Source: Candidatus Melainabacteria bacterium (GTDB lineage: Bacteria > Cyanobacteriota > Vampirovibrionia > Obscuribacterales > Obscuribacteraceae). From it: a DNA stretch of 64,000 nt. The translations under genes and the position numbers were made by a program. The stretch lies in assembly GCA_003151275.1 (NCBI GenBank), contig PLXC01000035.1, forward strand, positions 124,001 through 188,000, in the 5' to 3' direction. The notes beneath the pieces were generated by a model. That model did not search any database. It was not told the DNA's origin and saw only the letters and a program-made list of their open reading frames with translations. Positions 51,887-60,105 of the stretch are shown here, piece after piece. Position 1 is the first letter of the stretch. The number at the start of each line of letters is the position of its first letter.

Positions 51887-52822
51887 TTACATAACCGAAC
51901 TACCACCACCGCCTGCAGTGCTCGGAGCACTTGTTGTGCTTACGCTGCTGGCAGCTTGGCGGCGCGTATCATCTTCTTTGCGAATGTTATTGTAGTTTGT
52001 GACGAACTCATCATCTGACTTGCCCGAAGGAACGCCGGCGGCGTGACCGATATCATCTCTAGTGAAGCTGCCATTCAAGTTCACATACACACCAAGATTG
52101 TTCCGGCCATGGATCAAATCGTCCACGAATTTCGCGTTGTCTGCGCTGTAAGGGCTACCGGCGGGACCTGCATTCTTGCCATTGTCAGTGATCGCATTAT
52201 ACGAATTCATGAAACTCTGCAGATCATTTTTACTGATCTTACCGTCGGTGCCACCGCCATTTTGAGCATCCAAAACTTTAAACAAGGAAGGAGTGCCCTG
52301 GAAGAGAGGTGCTAGACCATCGCGAGCTTCAAGTTCGTTAGCGGCTTGAACGTTGTCTTTGCCTTGTTTGTCCAAGTACTTATTCAAATTTGAATCATTA
52401 TAAGTATCGCTGCCAGTAGACTTTTTGAAGCTGTTCTTATCCTCTAATGCCTTACCGAATGTTCCGGCTAAGATATCATCTGCATTCTGTGGATTTCGTC
52501 CATCTGATTCAGCGGCTTTGAGACTCAAACCGGAAAGAGTGTGGTTAGAATCAGAATAACTATTTAAACCATCATCCTTTGCCCAAGCTACTGCCAAATC
52601 AGGCAGGACGCCACTTTTCACGAAAGATTCGTTGGCTTGATCCACAAATTTCTTGGTGTCATCTGTCGAATGGCTTTGCGAGTAAGTGTAAACATCACTG
52701 TGAAATGCCTGATAAGCCTTTTCCGCACCACCGTCTTTCGATTTGTCGATCACTCCGATCTTAGTTGCTTCGGAGACACCATCAGGTGCGGGAGCGCCGG
52801 CAGGAACTGTTGAATTTACCAT
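51887..52822 (-). CDS. Hypothetical Asp/Ser-rich protein with EF-hand-like loop
   Basis: 311 residues, hydrophilic, no signal peptide. DAQNGGGTDGKISKNDLQSF (about 189-208) looks like an EF-hand loop with an extra residue, and YVNLNGSFTRDDIGHAAG (about 247-264) may be a second, poorer one, so calcium binding is plausible. The C-terminus is a Ser/Thr/Gly tail. The start has AAGGAGAG eight bases upstream, one of the best SDs in the window, and a strong hairpin follows the stop, suggesting a well-expressed single-gene unit. The composition resembles secreted proteins of type III/VI-like routes, but no motif proves it. Confidence 0.7.
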   Translation of the reverse strand: MVNSTVPAGAPAPDGVSEATKIGVIDKSKDGGAEKAYQAFHSDVYTYSQSHSTDDTKKFVDQANESFVKSGVLPDLAVAWAKDDGLNSYSDSNHTLSGLSLKAAESDGRNPQNADDILAGTFGKALEDKNSFKKSTGSDTYNDSNLNKYLDKQGKDNVQAANELEARDGLAPLFQGTPSLFKVLDAQNGGGTDGKISKNDLQSFMNSYNAITDNGKNAGPAGSPYSADNAKFVDDLIHGRNNLGVYVNLNGSFTRDDIGHAAGVPSGKSDDEFVTNYNNIRKEDDTRRQAASSVSTTSAPSTAGGGGSSVM

Positions 52823-53118
52823 GGTAATCTCTCCTTAGAGCGAAGAAAAATCTCCAGATACTCTGGATATGTTCTTCAGCGGGGCGGGGTCTTTTCTTGC
52901 TCTTAGCTTAAGTTGAGGGTCGTGAACAATTCATCGATATCTTGTGAAGTTTTTGTGGTGTGCGACAAATTCGCGATAAAATCCTACAAAAGCAGCTAAC
53001 TGCGCCACAAGGCTCAACAGCAAGCTGCTATGTGGCTCCAACGCAACGACTGCGCAGGGGTGCTGTCCGCCTAGACTAAGAGCTGCACAGAAAACAGAGC
53101 CGACACTACAGGTAAATC

Positions 53119-53715
53119 ATGACAAACATCATCACCAAGCGCGCCGTAATCGTTGTCGACATTCAAAATGACTATTTCCCTGGTGGCAAGTGGACTCTGC
53201 ACGGCATTGAAGCAGCAACTGACAATGCAGCCCGGCTAATTGCTGCAGCGCGAGCGCAAGGTGATCTGGTCGTCCACATACGGCATGAATTTCCGACAAA
53301 CGACGCTCCCTTTTTCATCCCAGGGTCTGAGGGGTCACAAATTCATCCAAAGGTACAGAGTGTCGGCAACGAACCTGTTGTACTCAAGCATCAAATTAAT
53401 GCGTTCCGCGAGACAGACTTGAAAGAAATACTCGATCGCAATGGCATCGAAGAAGTCGTGATCTGCGGTGCCATGAGTCATATGTGTGTTGATGCGGTGA
53501 CACGAGCGGCCAACGATTATGGTTACAAGGTCACTGTATTGCACGACGCATGCGCTTCGCGCGACGTGGAAATCAACAACATCAGCGTGCCAGCGGTGCA
53601 GGTGCACGCGGCATTCATGGCAGCGCTCGGCTTCGGTTACGCAACGATGTGTTCGACCGACGAATATCTAAGCACCATCAATGAATCAAAAACGGCTAAG
53701 GCATTATCGTCCTAA
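53119..53715 (+). CDS. Isochorismatase-family cysteine hydrolase (nicotinamidase-like)
   Basis: 198 residues. The catalytic triad is visible: Asp in VVDIQNDYFPGGKW (about 14), Lys in VVLKHQINAF (about 89) and Cys in VICGAMSHMCVDAVTRAAND (about 122). FPGGKW and the cis-peptide region fit hydrolases that act on amides such as nicotinamide or on isochorismate; the substrate is not settled. AGGT lies eight bases before the ATG. It stands alone with about 296 bases of upstream sequence. Confidence 0.93.
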   Translation: MTNIITKRAVIVVDIQNDYFPGGKWTLHGIEAATDNAARLIAAARAQGDLVVHIRHEFPTNDAPFFIPGSEGSQIHPKVQSVGNEPVVLKHQINAFRETDLKEILDRNGIEEVVICGAMSHMCVDAVTRAANDYGYKVTVLHDACASRDVEINNISVPAVQVHAAFMAALGFGYATMCSTDEYLSTINESKTAKALSS

Positions 53716-53802
53716 CTGCTCGATAGGCAAACCAAACTCAAAAGCAACGCGTTCTAGACTGCAACCACGCCACGGCGTATGCTGAAGGAACGATAGGTGG
53801 CT

Positions 53803-54003
53803 ATGAAACATTGGTTGTCTTTGATTATTGTATGTTCGCCGTGGGCAATGCCGGTGCTTGCCCAGCAAGCGTTGCCGACTTCGCTCAGTCAACTGCCGTC
53901 GAATTTGTACGACGCGCTTCCACCGGCAGATCCACGATACTACCCTAATCAAAAACCAGATCGCTCACTTCCCATGAGTTTCGATGACTGCTTCGTTCAA
54001 TGA
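53803..54003 (+). CDS. Small secreted protein
   Basis: 66 residues from the ATG at 53803, which has AGG five bases upstream. Residues 1-21 are a signal peptide (KHWLSLIIVCSPWAMPVLA); the mature 45 residues are Pro/Leu/Tyr-rich (SNLYDALPPADPRYYPNQKP) with one cysteine near the end. No family is recognised. It lies between the cysteine hydrolase and a secreted CAP protein on the same strand. A GTG two codons upstream is also in frame. Confidence 0.55.
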   Translation: MKHWLSLIIVCSPWAMPVLAQQALPTSLSQLPSNLYDALPPADPRYYPNQKPDRSLPMSFDDCFVQ

Positions 54004-54104
54004 CTTGGTGAGTAAACATCTGTCCGCCGCTTCAGATTCGATGATCCATCAATCTATGATAATCTACGTTCACAATTTAGACTCGCAACTGTTTTTCGGA
54101 GCAC

Positions 54105-55121
54105 ATGAATCAATTGAATGGCGATGAGATAAAGTGGCTAGTGAATGTCGGTTCAGTGCTTGGAATCATGTGTTTGATGATGCCGGCTTTTGGTGCTCTC
54201 GAACATCTGCCTGATGAACAAGCAATGCCTTCAGAGCAGCGAGAAATTCTTGGGCAGGATGCTGCTAAGCAATACATGCTCAAATTGATCAATAAAGATC
54301 GAGCCTCAGTGGGAGCTGGTCCAGTAGTGTTGGACGAGGTTGCATCCAAAGCGGGTCAGGTGCACAGTGATGAGATGGCCATGAACGGATACATGAGCCA
54401 TTGGACAATGGACGGACATAAGCCAGATCAGCGATATAACGAGAGCGGCGGCAAGGACGCCGTTATGGAAAACGTATATGGCAGTATGGAAGGCAGCGCC
54501 TCTGATGATGCCAAAGAAGCGAACAAGTTGCCGCTGCATCCGGCGCAAGTATTTCATCGATACGAACTGGACAATATTGAGTCCAGTTTTTTTAATGAGA
54601 AACCGCCGAATGACGGACACCGAGTAAACATAATCGATCCGCTTCACACATCCGTGGGCATCGGACTGAGCTTCGCATCAGCAGTTGGTATGGGTGTGCG
54701 CACTGCATGCACTCAAGAGTTCACAAATCATTATGGCGAATATGATGACATTCCTGCGCAGATCAAATTAGGCGATAAATTCTCTCTGACAGGCAAATTG
54801 GCAAAAGGCGTGGATTTGAAAAGCATAGACTTGCGTTGGGAGGCAACGCCAAAGCCGATGGCGGTGGCAGAGTTGAATAAAACTTCTGGGTACAGCATGC
54901 CAGACAAAATCATTACTTCTTACTTTGCGGATCCGAGTCAAACTAATGATCCGATCAACGTCAAAAAAGTTGACGAACAGGAAGTGTATTCTCTCGATAT
55001 CGCAACAGACAAAGACTGGCAGCCGGGGCTCTATTACATCACTACATGGGCAGGCGTCAATAAGGGATCGGATGAAGCGGTGATATCTTGTCGAACAATT
55101 CAATTGGTGCTGAAGGACTAG
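54105..55121 (+). CDS. Secreted CAP/SCP-domain protein
   Basis: 338 residues. A membrane-type segment (about 11-30) is probably a signal peptide or anchor. The CAP domain (about 52-210) has KLINKDRASVGAGPVVLDE, HSDEMAMNGYMSHWTMDG, ENVYG and GHRVNIIDPLHTSVGIGLS, with the conserved His and Glu of the family's cavity. A C-terminal beta-rich domain of about 120 residues follows (DKFSLTGKLAKGVDLKSIDL). Bacterial CAP proteins are common in sporulation and surface functions but have no single activity. Confidence 0.9.
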   Translation: MNQLNGDEIKWLVNVGSVLGIMCLMMPAFGALEHLPDEQAMPSEQREILGQDAAKQYMLKLINKDRASVGAGPVVLDEVASKAGQVHSDEMAMNGYMSHWTMDGHKPDQRYNESGGKDAVMENVYGSMEGSASDDAKEANKLPLHPAQVFHRYELDNIESSFFNEKPPNDGHRVNIIDPLHTSVGIGLSFASAVGMGVRTACTQEFTNHYGEYDDIPAQIKLGDKFSLTGKLAKGVDLKSIDLRWEATPKPMAVAELNKTSGYSMPDKIITSYFADPSQTNDPINVKKVDEQEVYSLDIATDKDWQPGLYYITTWAGVNKGSDEAVISCRTIQLVLKD

Positions 55122-55172
55122 ACTTTTGGATTGCGTGCGATACTATTTAATTTTGTTGCTGCAGTGGTACTA

Positions 55173-55919
55173 CTATTCTTCGCTAGCCTTTTCCGTTTTA
55201 GTTATCGTTAACCGAAGCTCTTTTATCTTATCCAAATAATTGTCTCCTAAAATCTCATGATTAAGAGGGACAATCAGAAGCACATCTCTCATGCTTCTAT
55301 TTTCCAGGGTCGAAAGTAAAAGATGATATTCCGCTCCTACTGCTGCGATCTTCCTTTCATGATTCAACTTCCCATAAAGGTTGTCTATAATCCACTGTCT
55401 CACCGATTGGAAATTTTTTCCTTGCGAGTAGACCTCAACGCTTTCTCGTTGAGTACCCGTGCGATAAAGTTGGATATATTTGCACGCAAAGACCACACCC
55501 GGACCAAAGAAAATATCATTAGCATCTGGTGTCGGGAATATGACTGGGTCTGCAGTGCGAACAGTTGGCTCTTTCGCGAAATCAGGAGTGGTGCATGAAC
55601 TGAATACAGTCAGAAAGAATAGGATTATTGCATTTCGCTTATAAAACGTCCTATGAGCAGTGTTCCAGCACCGGAAGCCGGGTCGAAGTTTAGCATGAAC
55701 GACGCTTACCTTAAGGTCCTCCTGAATACGTATTGGGTAACTTTGTCCAGAAGGATCCCTCATAGTGCGTCGAGCTTCTGATGACGCCTGATCAACGACT
55801 CTGTTTTGGGTCCACAGAGGGACTAATACATCTTCCTCGCTGCCGGTGTTTTTCCAAGTGCTCGCTTCATTTGTACTCCACGCTACGGTCAGCATGAACC
55901 AAATACGATACCAACACAA
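55173..55919 (-). CDS. Hypothetical protein, possible lipoprotein; start uncertain
   Basis: The frame is open for 248 codons. A hydrophobic stretch with a lipobox-like end (RNAIILFFLTVFSSC, about 95-109) precedes the most protein-like part (GPGVVFACKYIQLYRTGTQR; AAVGAEYHLLLSTLENRSMR). This suggests a lipoprotein of about 140 mature residues, yet no ATG, GTG or TTG lies just upstream in frame; the nearest is an ATG at residue 53. Either the N-terminal half is a real cytoplasmic part or the 5' end is frameshifted. A plus-strand frame overlaps 55846-55919. Confidence 0.5.
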   Translation of the reverse strand: MCWYRIWFMLTVAWSTNEASTWKNTGSEEDVLVPLWTQNRVVDQASSEARRTMRDPSGQSYPIRIQEDLKVSVVHAKLRPGFRCWNTAHRTFYKRNAIILFFLTVFSSCTTPDFAKEPTVRTADPVIFPTPDANDIFFGPGVVFACKYIQLYRTGTQRESVEVYSQGKNFQSVRQWIIDNLYGKLNHERKIAAVGAEYHLLLSTLENRSMRDVLLIVPLNHEILGDNYLDKIKELRLTITKTEKASEE

Positions 55920-56149
55920 GTCGTTCCAAAGTCCACGCGGTGTATATGCATTGCGATCTGGTTGGGATATACTACTGCTCGAATTCTACGCTAAACATAG
56001 AATCGAAACTGTCTCACACATCATAGACGCAGAGGGCCTTGTCCAGACCAGAACTATCGTTGTGTCTAACTGGACTATTGAACACAAATGAAATAATCGA
56101 CAATTATATTAGGATTTAGTTTCTCGCACTGAGATGGGATGGTGAAAGC

Positions 56150-56608
56150 ATGAGTAAATCTAAGAGCGATTTTTTGGCGGATCTTTCGCAGTCTTCTCGA
56201 AGCGACTGCGGAAGAGTCAATTTCAATCGTCAACTTTTTCCGCAAAAGGTCTTTTCGGCAATTTGGGATCTTGAATCTGAAGTAAACAATGGGGGATTTT
56301 GCCAATACTTTGTAAACAACTCTTCGGAAACAGCACATTTCATTCTCGAAGCGTTAAAAAGCGTTGGGGCTCCACGCATGGTTGCCATTTGCAGCAAGGC
56401 TTTTGATGCTGCCTTTCCAAATGGGCTCCCTTCTTCCCCTAACGAAATTCAAGTCGCCGCTAAGTCTGGATTTTCGAAAGAGGTAAAAGATAAACTGCAA
56501 ATTCTTGATCTTGAATTTTTCCAGTACCCAGATGATTTGGTAGAGTTAGTCTTTGAATTTGTGAAGCAACACCCTTCCGAATTCGGTGATGTGCCAAATT
56601 TTAGTTAG
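56150..56608 (+). CDS. DUF4375-like (DMP19-fold) protein
   Basis: 152 residues. WDLESEVNNGGFCQYFVNNS (about 43-62) is the DUF4375 hallmark; the family includes the Neisseria DNA-mimic DMP19, though acidity here is modest and DNA mimicry is not implied. HFILEALKSVGAPRMVAICS continues the helical fold. Start ATG with GGTGAAAG upstream. It converges on the nurA gene across a REP-like hairpin (56752-56777). No signal peptide. Confidence 0.75.
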   Translation: MSKSKSDFLADLSQSSRSDCGRVNFNRQLFPQKVFSAIWDLESEVNNGGFCQYFVNNSSETAHFILEALKSVGAPRMVAICSKAFDAAFPNGLPSSPNEIQVAAKSGFSKEVKDKLQILDLEFFQYPDDLVELVFEFVKQHPSEFGDVPNFS

Positions 56609-56751
56609 AAACGCGTGTCAAAATCCGCTTTTAGCTGGCTTTGTCGGAAAATATTTAATCGGCAATTTATCATGGACGTCTTGAAGAATTGTCATACGTT
56701 AGCGAAGTATCTGACGAAGGTGGAACCGAAGCGTGTAATCAACCGTTTATA

Positions 56752-56777
56752 GGCGGGTAAAATACCCGCGCTCCAGT
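56752..56777 (+). repeat. REP-like palindrome, copy E
   Basis: Stem GCGGGTA (56753-56759), loop AAA, TACCCGC, then GCTCCA. Same tail as copy F and sits between the ends of two convergent genes. Confidence 0.55.
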
Positions 56778-57968
56778 TCACACGAATCCCAATCGTTTCT
56801 TCGATTGCTTCGGGCTCGTTTTCACTTGAGTTACACCCAAACTAAGCAGATGTCTTGTTATCAATTCGAAAAACTGATCGCGATCGTTGCCTTTGATCAC
56901 GGCAAGGTGATGCGACTCGGCAAGCGATACGGGATATCCCATCCCCTTCTGACACTGGGAGAGGATCATCGTCAACGCTGCATTGAGTTGTCCCTTTTCA
57001 GCCAACATCCAGCGCGGGAATTCAAGGCGCGCAATCTCTTCTCCGACATTCAGATAAGTAAAGCAGACACGATGCTGACGCGGTAGCAGCTTGGACACGC
57101 TCGCTCCGGACAAAAAGGTAGCGCTGCGTTCATTGAGCTCAAGGTGCGGTTTAAACAATTGACGATCCGAAAGCGGCCAAACTTTCGAGCAAGGGAAATC
57201 TTCTTCATTCAAATCGCCGCAGTGCTCTCTGCAATGACTCACTTCATAGGGGCATACAAGCACACGCAAACAGTTGACGATATCAGCACCACGGCTGTGA
57301 CTTAAATATCCGATTATCGGAATGGATTCATTCTGCAGGCTGGTGAGCGCATCAGACATGCGCTTAAGGTACGTATTTTGATAGCCCTCAGGCAACTTTT
57401 CAACGCTCCACGGAATCAAAGAGCCATCACAAAGGGCGATGACAGGAAGTCCCCTTTCCTTAGCTTTGATAGAAGTACTTGCTAGAATCTCGAGTTCAAG
57501 AATGGTACGCTCGAGCGACACGTACAACTCATCGATGTGCAGCCGACGCCGATCGACCAGCGGATATAGATCCTCAGGTCGCGAATATAATTTCGGAACA
57601 GTTTCCAAAAGTGGTGGCAATTTGGCACCATACGTGATCAATGCCATGCCTACATTCAACAAATAACAAGTATGCACTTCGTGATGACTCGGCATAATCT
57701 GAGATCCATCAACCGCCACCACTGTGTAAGAATCACCGGCAATTTCTATGGTGTGTTTCACACCGACCGGCTCCAGTGGAGTTGCTACGGGCCATAGAAC
57801 CCATTTGGCATTCTCGTCCAATCGCGTCACGAATTCCTCTGGAGCTCGCATGGCGCGATCTAACGCCGCCTGAGCGTTGGCAATAGTTTCTTGCAACGCT
57901 TCAGTATCCACGAAACTCTCGCGTCCGATCGAATCGATCTGCTGGACTACCTTGTTAAAATCCAGCAT
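56778..57968 (-). CDS. nurA: NurA-domain nuclease
   Basis: 396 residues. The NurA signature is clear: VVAVDGSQIMPSHHEVHTCY (about 83-102) and VIALCDGSLIPW (about 176-187) supply metal-binding aspartates, and ESHHLAVIKGNDRDQFFELI (about 358-377) is the C-terminal motif. NurA is a 5'-3' nuclease that works with the HerA ATPase in DNA end resection; HerA is not in the window. Its ATG shares a base with the TAA of the upstream pseudoenzyme gene (TAATG), so the two are translationally coupled. Several extra cysteines occur near 241-262. Confidence 0.9.
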   Translation of the reverse strand: MLDFNKVVQQIDSIGRESFVDTEALQETIANAQAALDRAMRAPEEFVTRLDENAKWVLWPVATPLEPVGVKHTIEIAGDSYTVVAVDGSQIMPSHHEVHTCYLLNVGMALITYGAKLPPLLETVPKLYSRPEDLYPLVDRRRLHIDELYVSLERTILELEILASTSIKAKERGLPVIALCDGSLIPWSVEKLPEGYQNTYLKRMSDALTSLQNESIPIIGYLSHSRGADIVNCLRVLVCPYEVSHCREHCGDLNEEDFPCSKVWPLSDRQLFKPHLELNERSATFLSGASVSKLLPRQHRVCFTYLNVGEEIARLEFPRWMLAEKGQLNAALTMILSQCQKGMGYPVSLAESHHLAVIKGNDRDQFFELITRHLLSLGVTQVKTSPKQSKKRLGFV

Positions 57969-59452
57969 TACGTTGCCGCACCGGATGAGATTTTGTCCAC
58001 GGCTTTTTTTAGTTCAGCGCGAATCTTGAACAGACTGTTTAGTTTCTCGCTCAGTTTGTCTGAATCTTTCACATCAAACAAATCGCTAAGGTCTCTGTTG
58101 TGTTCTGACTTTGCGATCAGGTCATATAAAAACATCATCAAGTTTTCCATACCGAACTTGTTGTAAGGAGCACTGAGAAGCGACGGATCTATGTTTGCAT
58201 TGCCGTCGCTTAGAACTGTTAACGGGCTGAGCAAGTAGGGCATCTCATAGTCGAGCAGCACAATTTGATTATCCGGCGAGATAACGAAATTTTCGATTTC
58301 TAGTGGCGGTGGAATTAATGGTGGCATCAATCCTTGCAAGTAAATCAACGTATTGCAAAGTTGCACACCCCATCCCAAAACAGTTTCCAAATTGGCGCGG
58401 ACGTTTTTGAGCGATTTCCCAATGACCTGATTCTCCACCAAGTACAGGCAGCGGTCCTCATAAGTGTGAAAGTCCACCAATTTAGATACGCCCGGATGAT
58501 CAATTTGTTGTAAAACGCGAGCTCGCCGCGCCACCAATCCAATTGAATCAGTATCGAACTTTCCGGCGCGATCAGCGAGCTCGAACATCTTTAAATTTAC
58601 AGTTCGATTCGCCTGCCATTGGTCTTGCGCAGTAGCACGGATGTAGATGATGCCCTGCGGCAAAGGAGATTGATCTACGGATGTTTCAGTTTTTGTTGTT
58701 TGAATATTGATATAGCGATCAGACCAAACAGAGAAGCTTCCAGAAAACGGACGTTGCTTCTTGGTAAACAATCGCATCGATGACAATTGCGTATTGTAGA
58801 GATTTCCTTGCGCATCGAACTTATATCCCACTGACTCCATCAGGGCTTCAGAATCGGGCGCGAGAATTTCGACGCCACTCTCCGCAGTGTCACACGCGGC
58901 AACCTGGAATGCGCCGCTGGCACGTAACGGTTTGTTCTTGTGCTGCAATTTCGCCGAGGCAATCGATTGCGTGATGCGCTCCATTACGAGTCGAGCAGAA
59001 GCTTGAGTCGTATCCGGTAAAAGAATGAGGATATGTCCTGGTTCGAAAAAACAAACTCGATCGCTGCCGCGCAACGAATTGGTGCAGACGATTTTTCCCA
59101 GTCGATCCAGTTGCTCAGCTGCACCGGCACCCAGGACGTTACTGACTTGTTCGTACTCCAGTATATCGAGAGAGGCAATTGCAAATGGTCTTCCGTCTTT
59201 GCAATAACGCTGAGACTGCTTGAGGACAAGACTCCTGACGCCGTCTGCAGCTATCACAGTCGGTTCACTGCTCGCACCCGAGGATTTGCGCGCGCTGCCA
59301 CGACCGCTAGCCCTGCGTTCAAGTGCTTGACTATCAATTACTACTTGCAATTCATTATTAGGTGGCTCTGCCATACGCGGTATTTTCGCACGAATTGCAA
59401 CGTCTTGATGGACATTCATCCTGATAGTATGTACGTCGAATAGAATTGACAT
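57968..59452 (-). CDS. Fused degenerate GGDEF and kinase-like protein
   Basis: 494 residues. About 75-215 is a GGDEF fold (KDGRPFAIASLDILEYEQVS, LRGSDRVCFF, HILILLPDTTQASARLVMER), but the GGDEF motif itself is replaced by EPGHI. About 245-490 resembles a protein kinase C-lobe (VLQQIDHPGVSKLVDFHTYE; FVISPDNQIVLLDYEMPYLL), yet HRD becomes PPLE and DFG becomes DYE, so phosphotransfer is unlikely. It looks like a double pseudoenzyme that might sense a nucleotide or partner. Coupled to nurA. The start at 59452 or an ATG 11 codons later are both possible. Confidence 0.8.
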   Translation of the reverse strand: MSILFDVHTIRMNVHQDVAIRAKIPRMAEPPNNELQVVIDSQALERRASGRGSARKSSGASSEPTVIAADGVRSLVLKQSQRYCKDGRPFAIASLDILEYEQVSNVLGAGAAEQLDRLGKIVCTNSLRGSDRVCFFEPGHILILLPDTTQASARLVMERITQSIASAKLQHKNKPLRASGAFQVAACDTAESGVEILAPDSEALMESVGYKFDAQGNLYNTQLSSMRLFTKKQRPFSGSFSVWSDRYINIQTTKTETSVDQSPLPQGIIYIRATAQDQWQANRTVNLKMFELADRAGKFDTDSIGLVARRARVLQQIDHPGVSKLVDFHTYEDRCLYLVENQVIGKSLKNVRANLETVLGWGVQLCNTLIYLQGLMPPLIPPPLEIENFVISPDNQIVLLDYEMPYLLSPLTVLSDGNANIDPSLLSAPYNKFGMENLMMFLYDLIAKSEHNRDLSDLFDVKDSDKLSEKLNSLFKIRAELKKAVDKISSGAAT

Positions 59453-59483
59453 GGGCAGCTAGAATAGCCGCGCTTCATTTCGG
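59453..59483 (-). repeat. REP-like palindrome, copy D (inverted)
   Basis: On the minus strand CCGAAATGAAGCGCGGCTAT then TCTAGCTGCCC; 29 of 31 bases match copy C. It sits between two divergent genes, in the promoter space of both. Confidence 0.7.
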
Positions 59484-59510
59484 TCCCTTAGCACAGACAC
59501 TATCCTCCCA

Positions 59511-59975
59511 ATGAAACAATTCAAGCCTATCCCTTCAAACTTTGTCCTCGCTCCTACCTTGGCTAGAAGAATTTTGCAGGTGCGCGAGTTCAGAAATATG
59601 ACGGTGGTGGATCTGGCTTCATTGTCTAATTTCCCGATAAAGCGTATTGAAGAGCTCGAATCTGGTTTAGAAACATGGCTTTCATCGACCGAGCGGCAAA
59701 GATTGGCAAAAGCGTTGAGTGTCGAACCATCACTTTTGAAAGAGGTTGAACAACGAGCGAACGAGACTGCTCCGATACCAGAATCAAAAATGCTTGATGC
59801 TGCCACAGCAGAGCAACTCGGCCAAGATATATTGGATGGCCTCGAGAACTTAAAGTGTCCAGACTGCGGCGCGTCGCTCACCACCAGCGTGATAGACGGT
59901 TTAGATATGGACGGACATCCAACCCAATTTGCAAAAGCGTTTTGCGTCAAGTGTCCATACGTGCTCAGGATTTAG
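59511..59975 (+). CDS. HTH (XRE-like) protein with C-terminal zinc ribbon
   Basis: 154 residues. A Cro/C1-type helix-turn-helix is likely at about 15-75 (RRILQVREFRNMTVVDLASL, then IKRIEELESG and a recognition-like ERQRLAKALSVEPSLL). The C-terminus has CPDCG (about 119-123) and CVKCP (about 146-150), a four-cysteine zinc ribbon. A DNA-binding regulator is the natural reading. Divergent from the pseudoenzyme-nurA operon with a REP-like element between, so it may control it; that is inference. No SD is visible before the ATG. Confidence 0.8.
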   Translation: MKQFKPIPSNFVLAPTLARRILQVREFRNMTVVDLASLSNFPIKRIEELESGLETWLSSTERQRLAKALSVEPSLLKEVEQRANETAPIPESKMLDAATAEQLGQDILDGLENLKCPDCGASLTTSVIDGLDMDGHPTQFAKAFCVKCPYVLRI

Positions 59976-60041
59976 CTGGCAGGAAGCGTTTCAGGAATCG
60001 AATCCTAATGGATGATACCGTGCTGCAAGGTCACGCAACCT

Positions 60042-60105
60042 GAAATTGGATGTTGTAGTTACGCGAAATTGGCTGTTGTATTTAAGCCGAAATTGGATGT
60101 TTCAA
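60042..60105. repeat. Threefold GAAATTGGATGTT tandem repeat
   Basis: GAAATTGGATGTTGTA (60042), GAAATTGGCTGTTGTA (60065) and GAAATTGGATGTTTCA (60089) recur every 23-24 bases. The last copy runs into the end of the Clp_N gene. Multiple short repeats like these occur at the ends of IS21-type elements, but no transposase is present. Confidence 0.6.
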
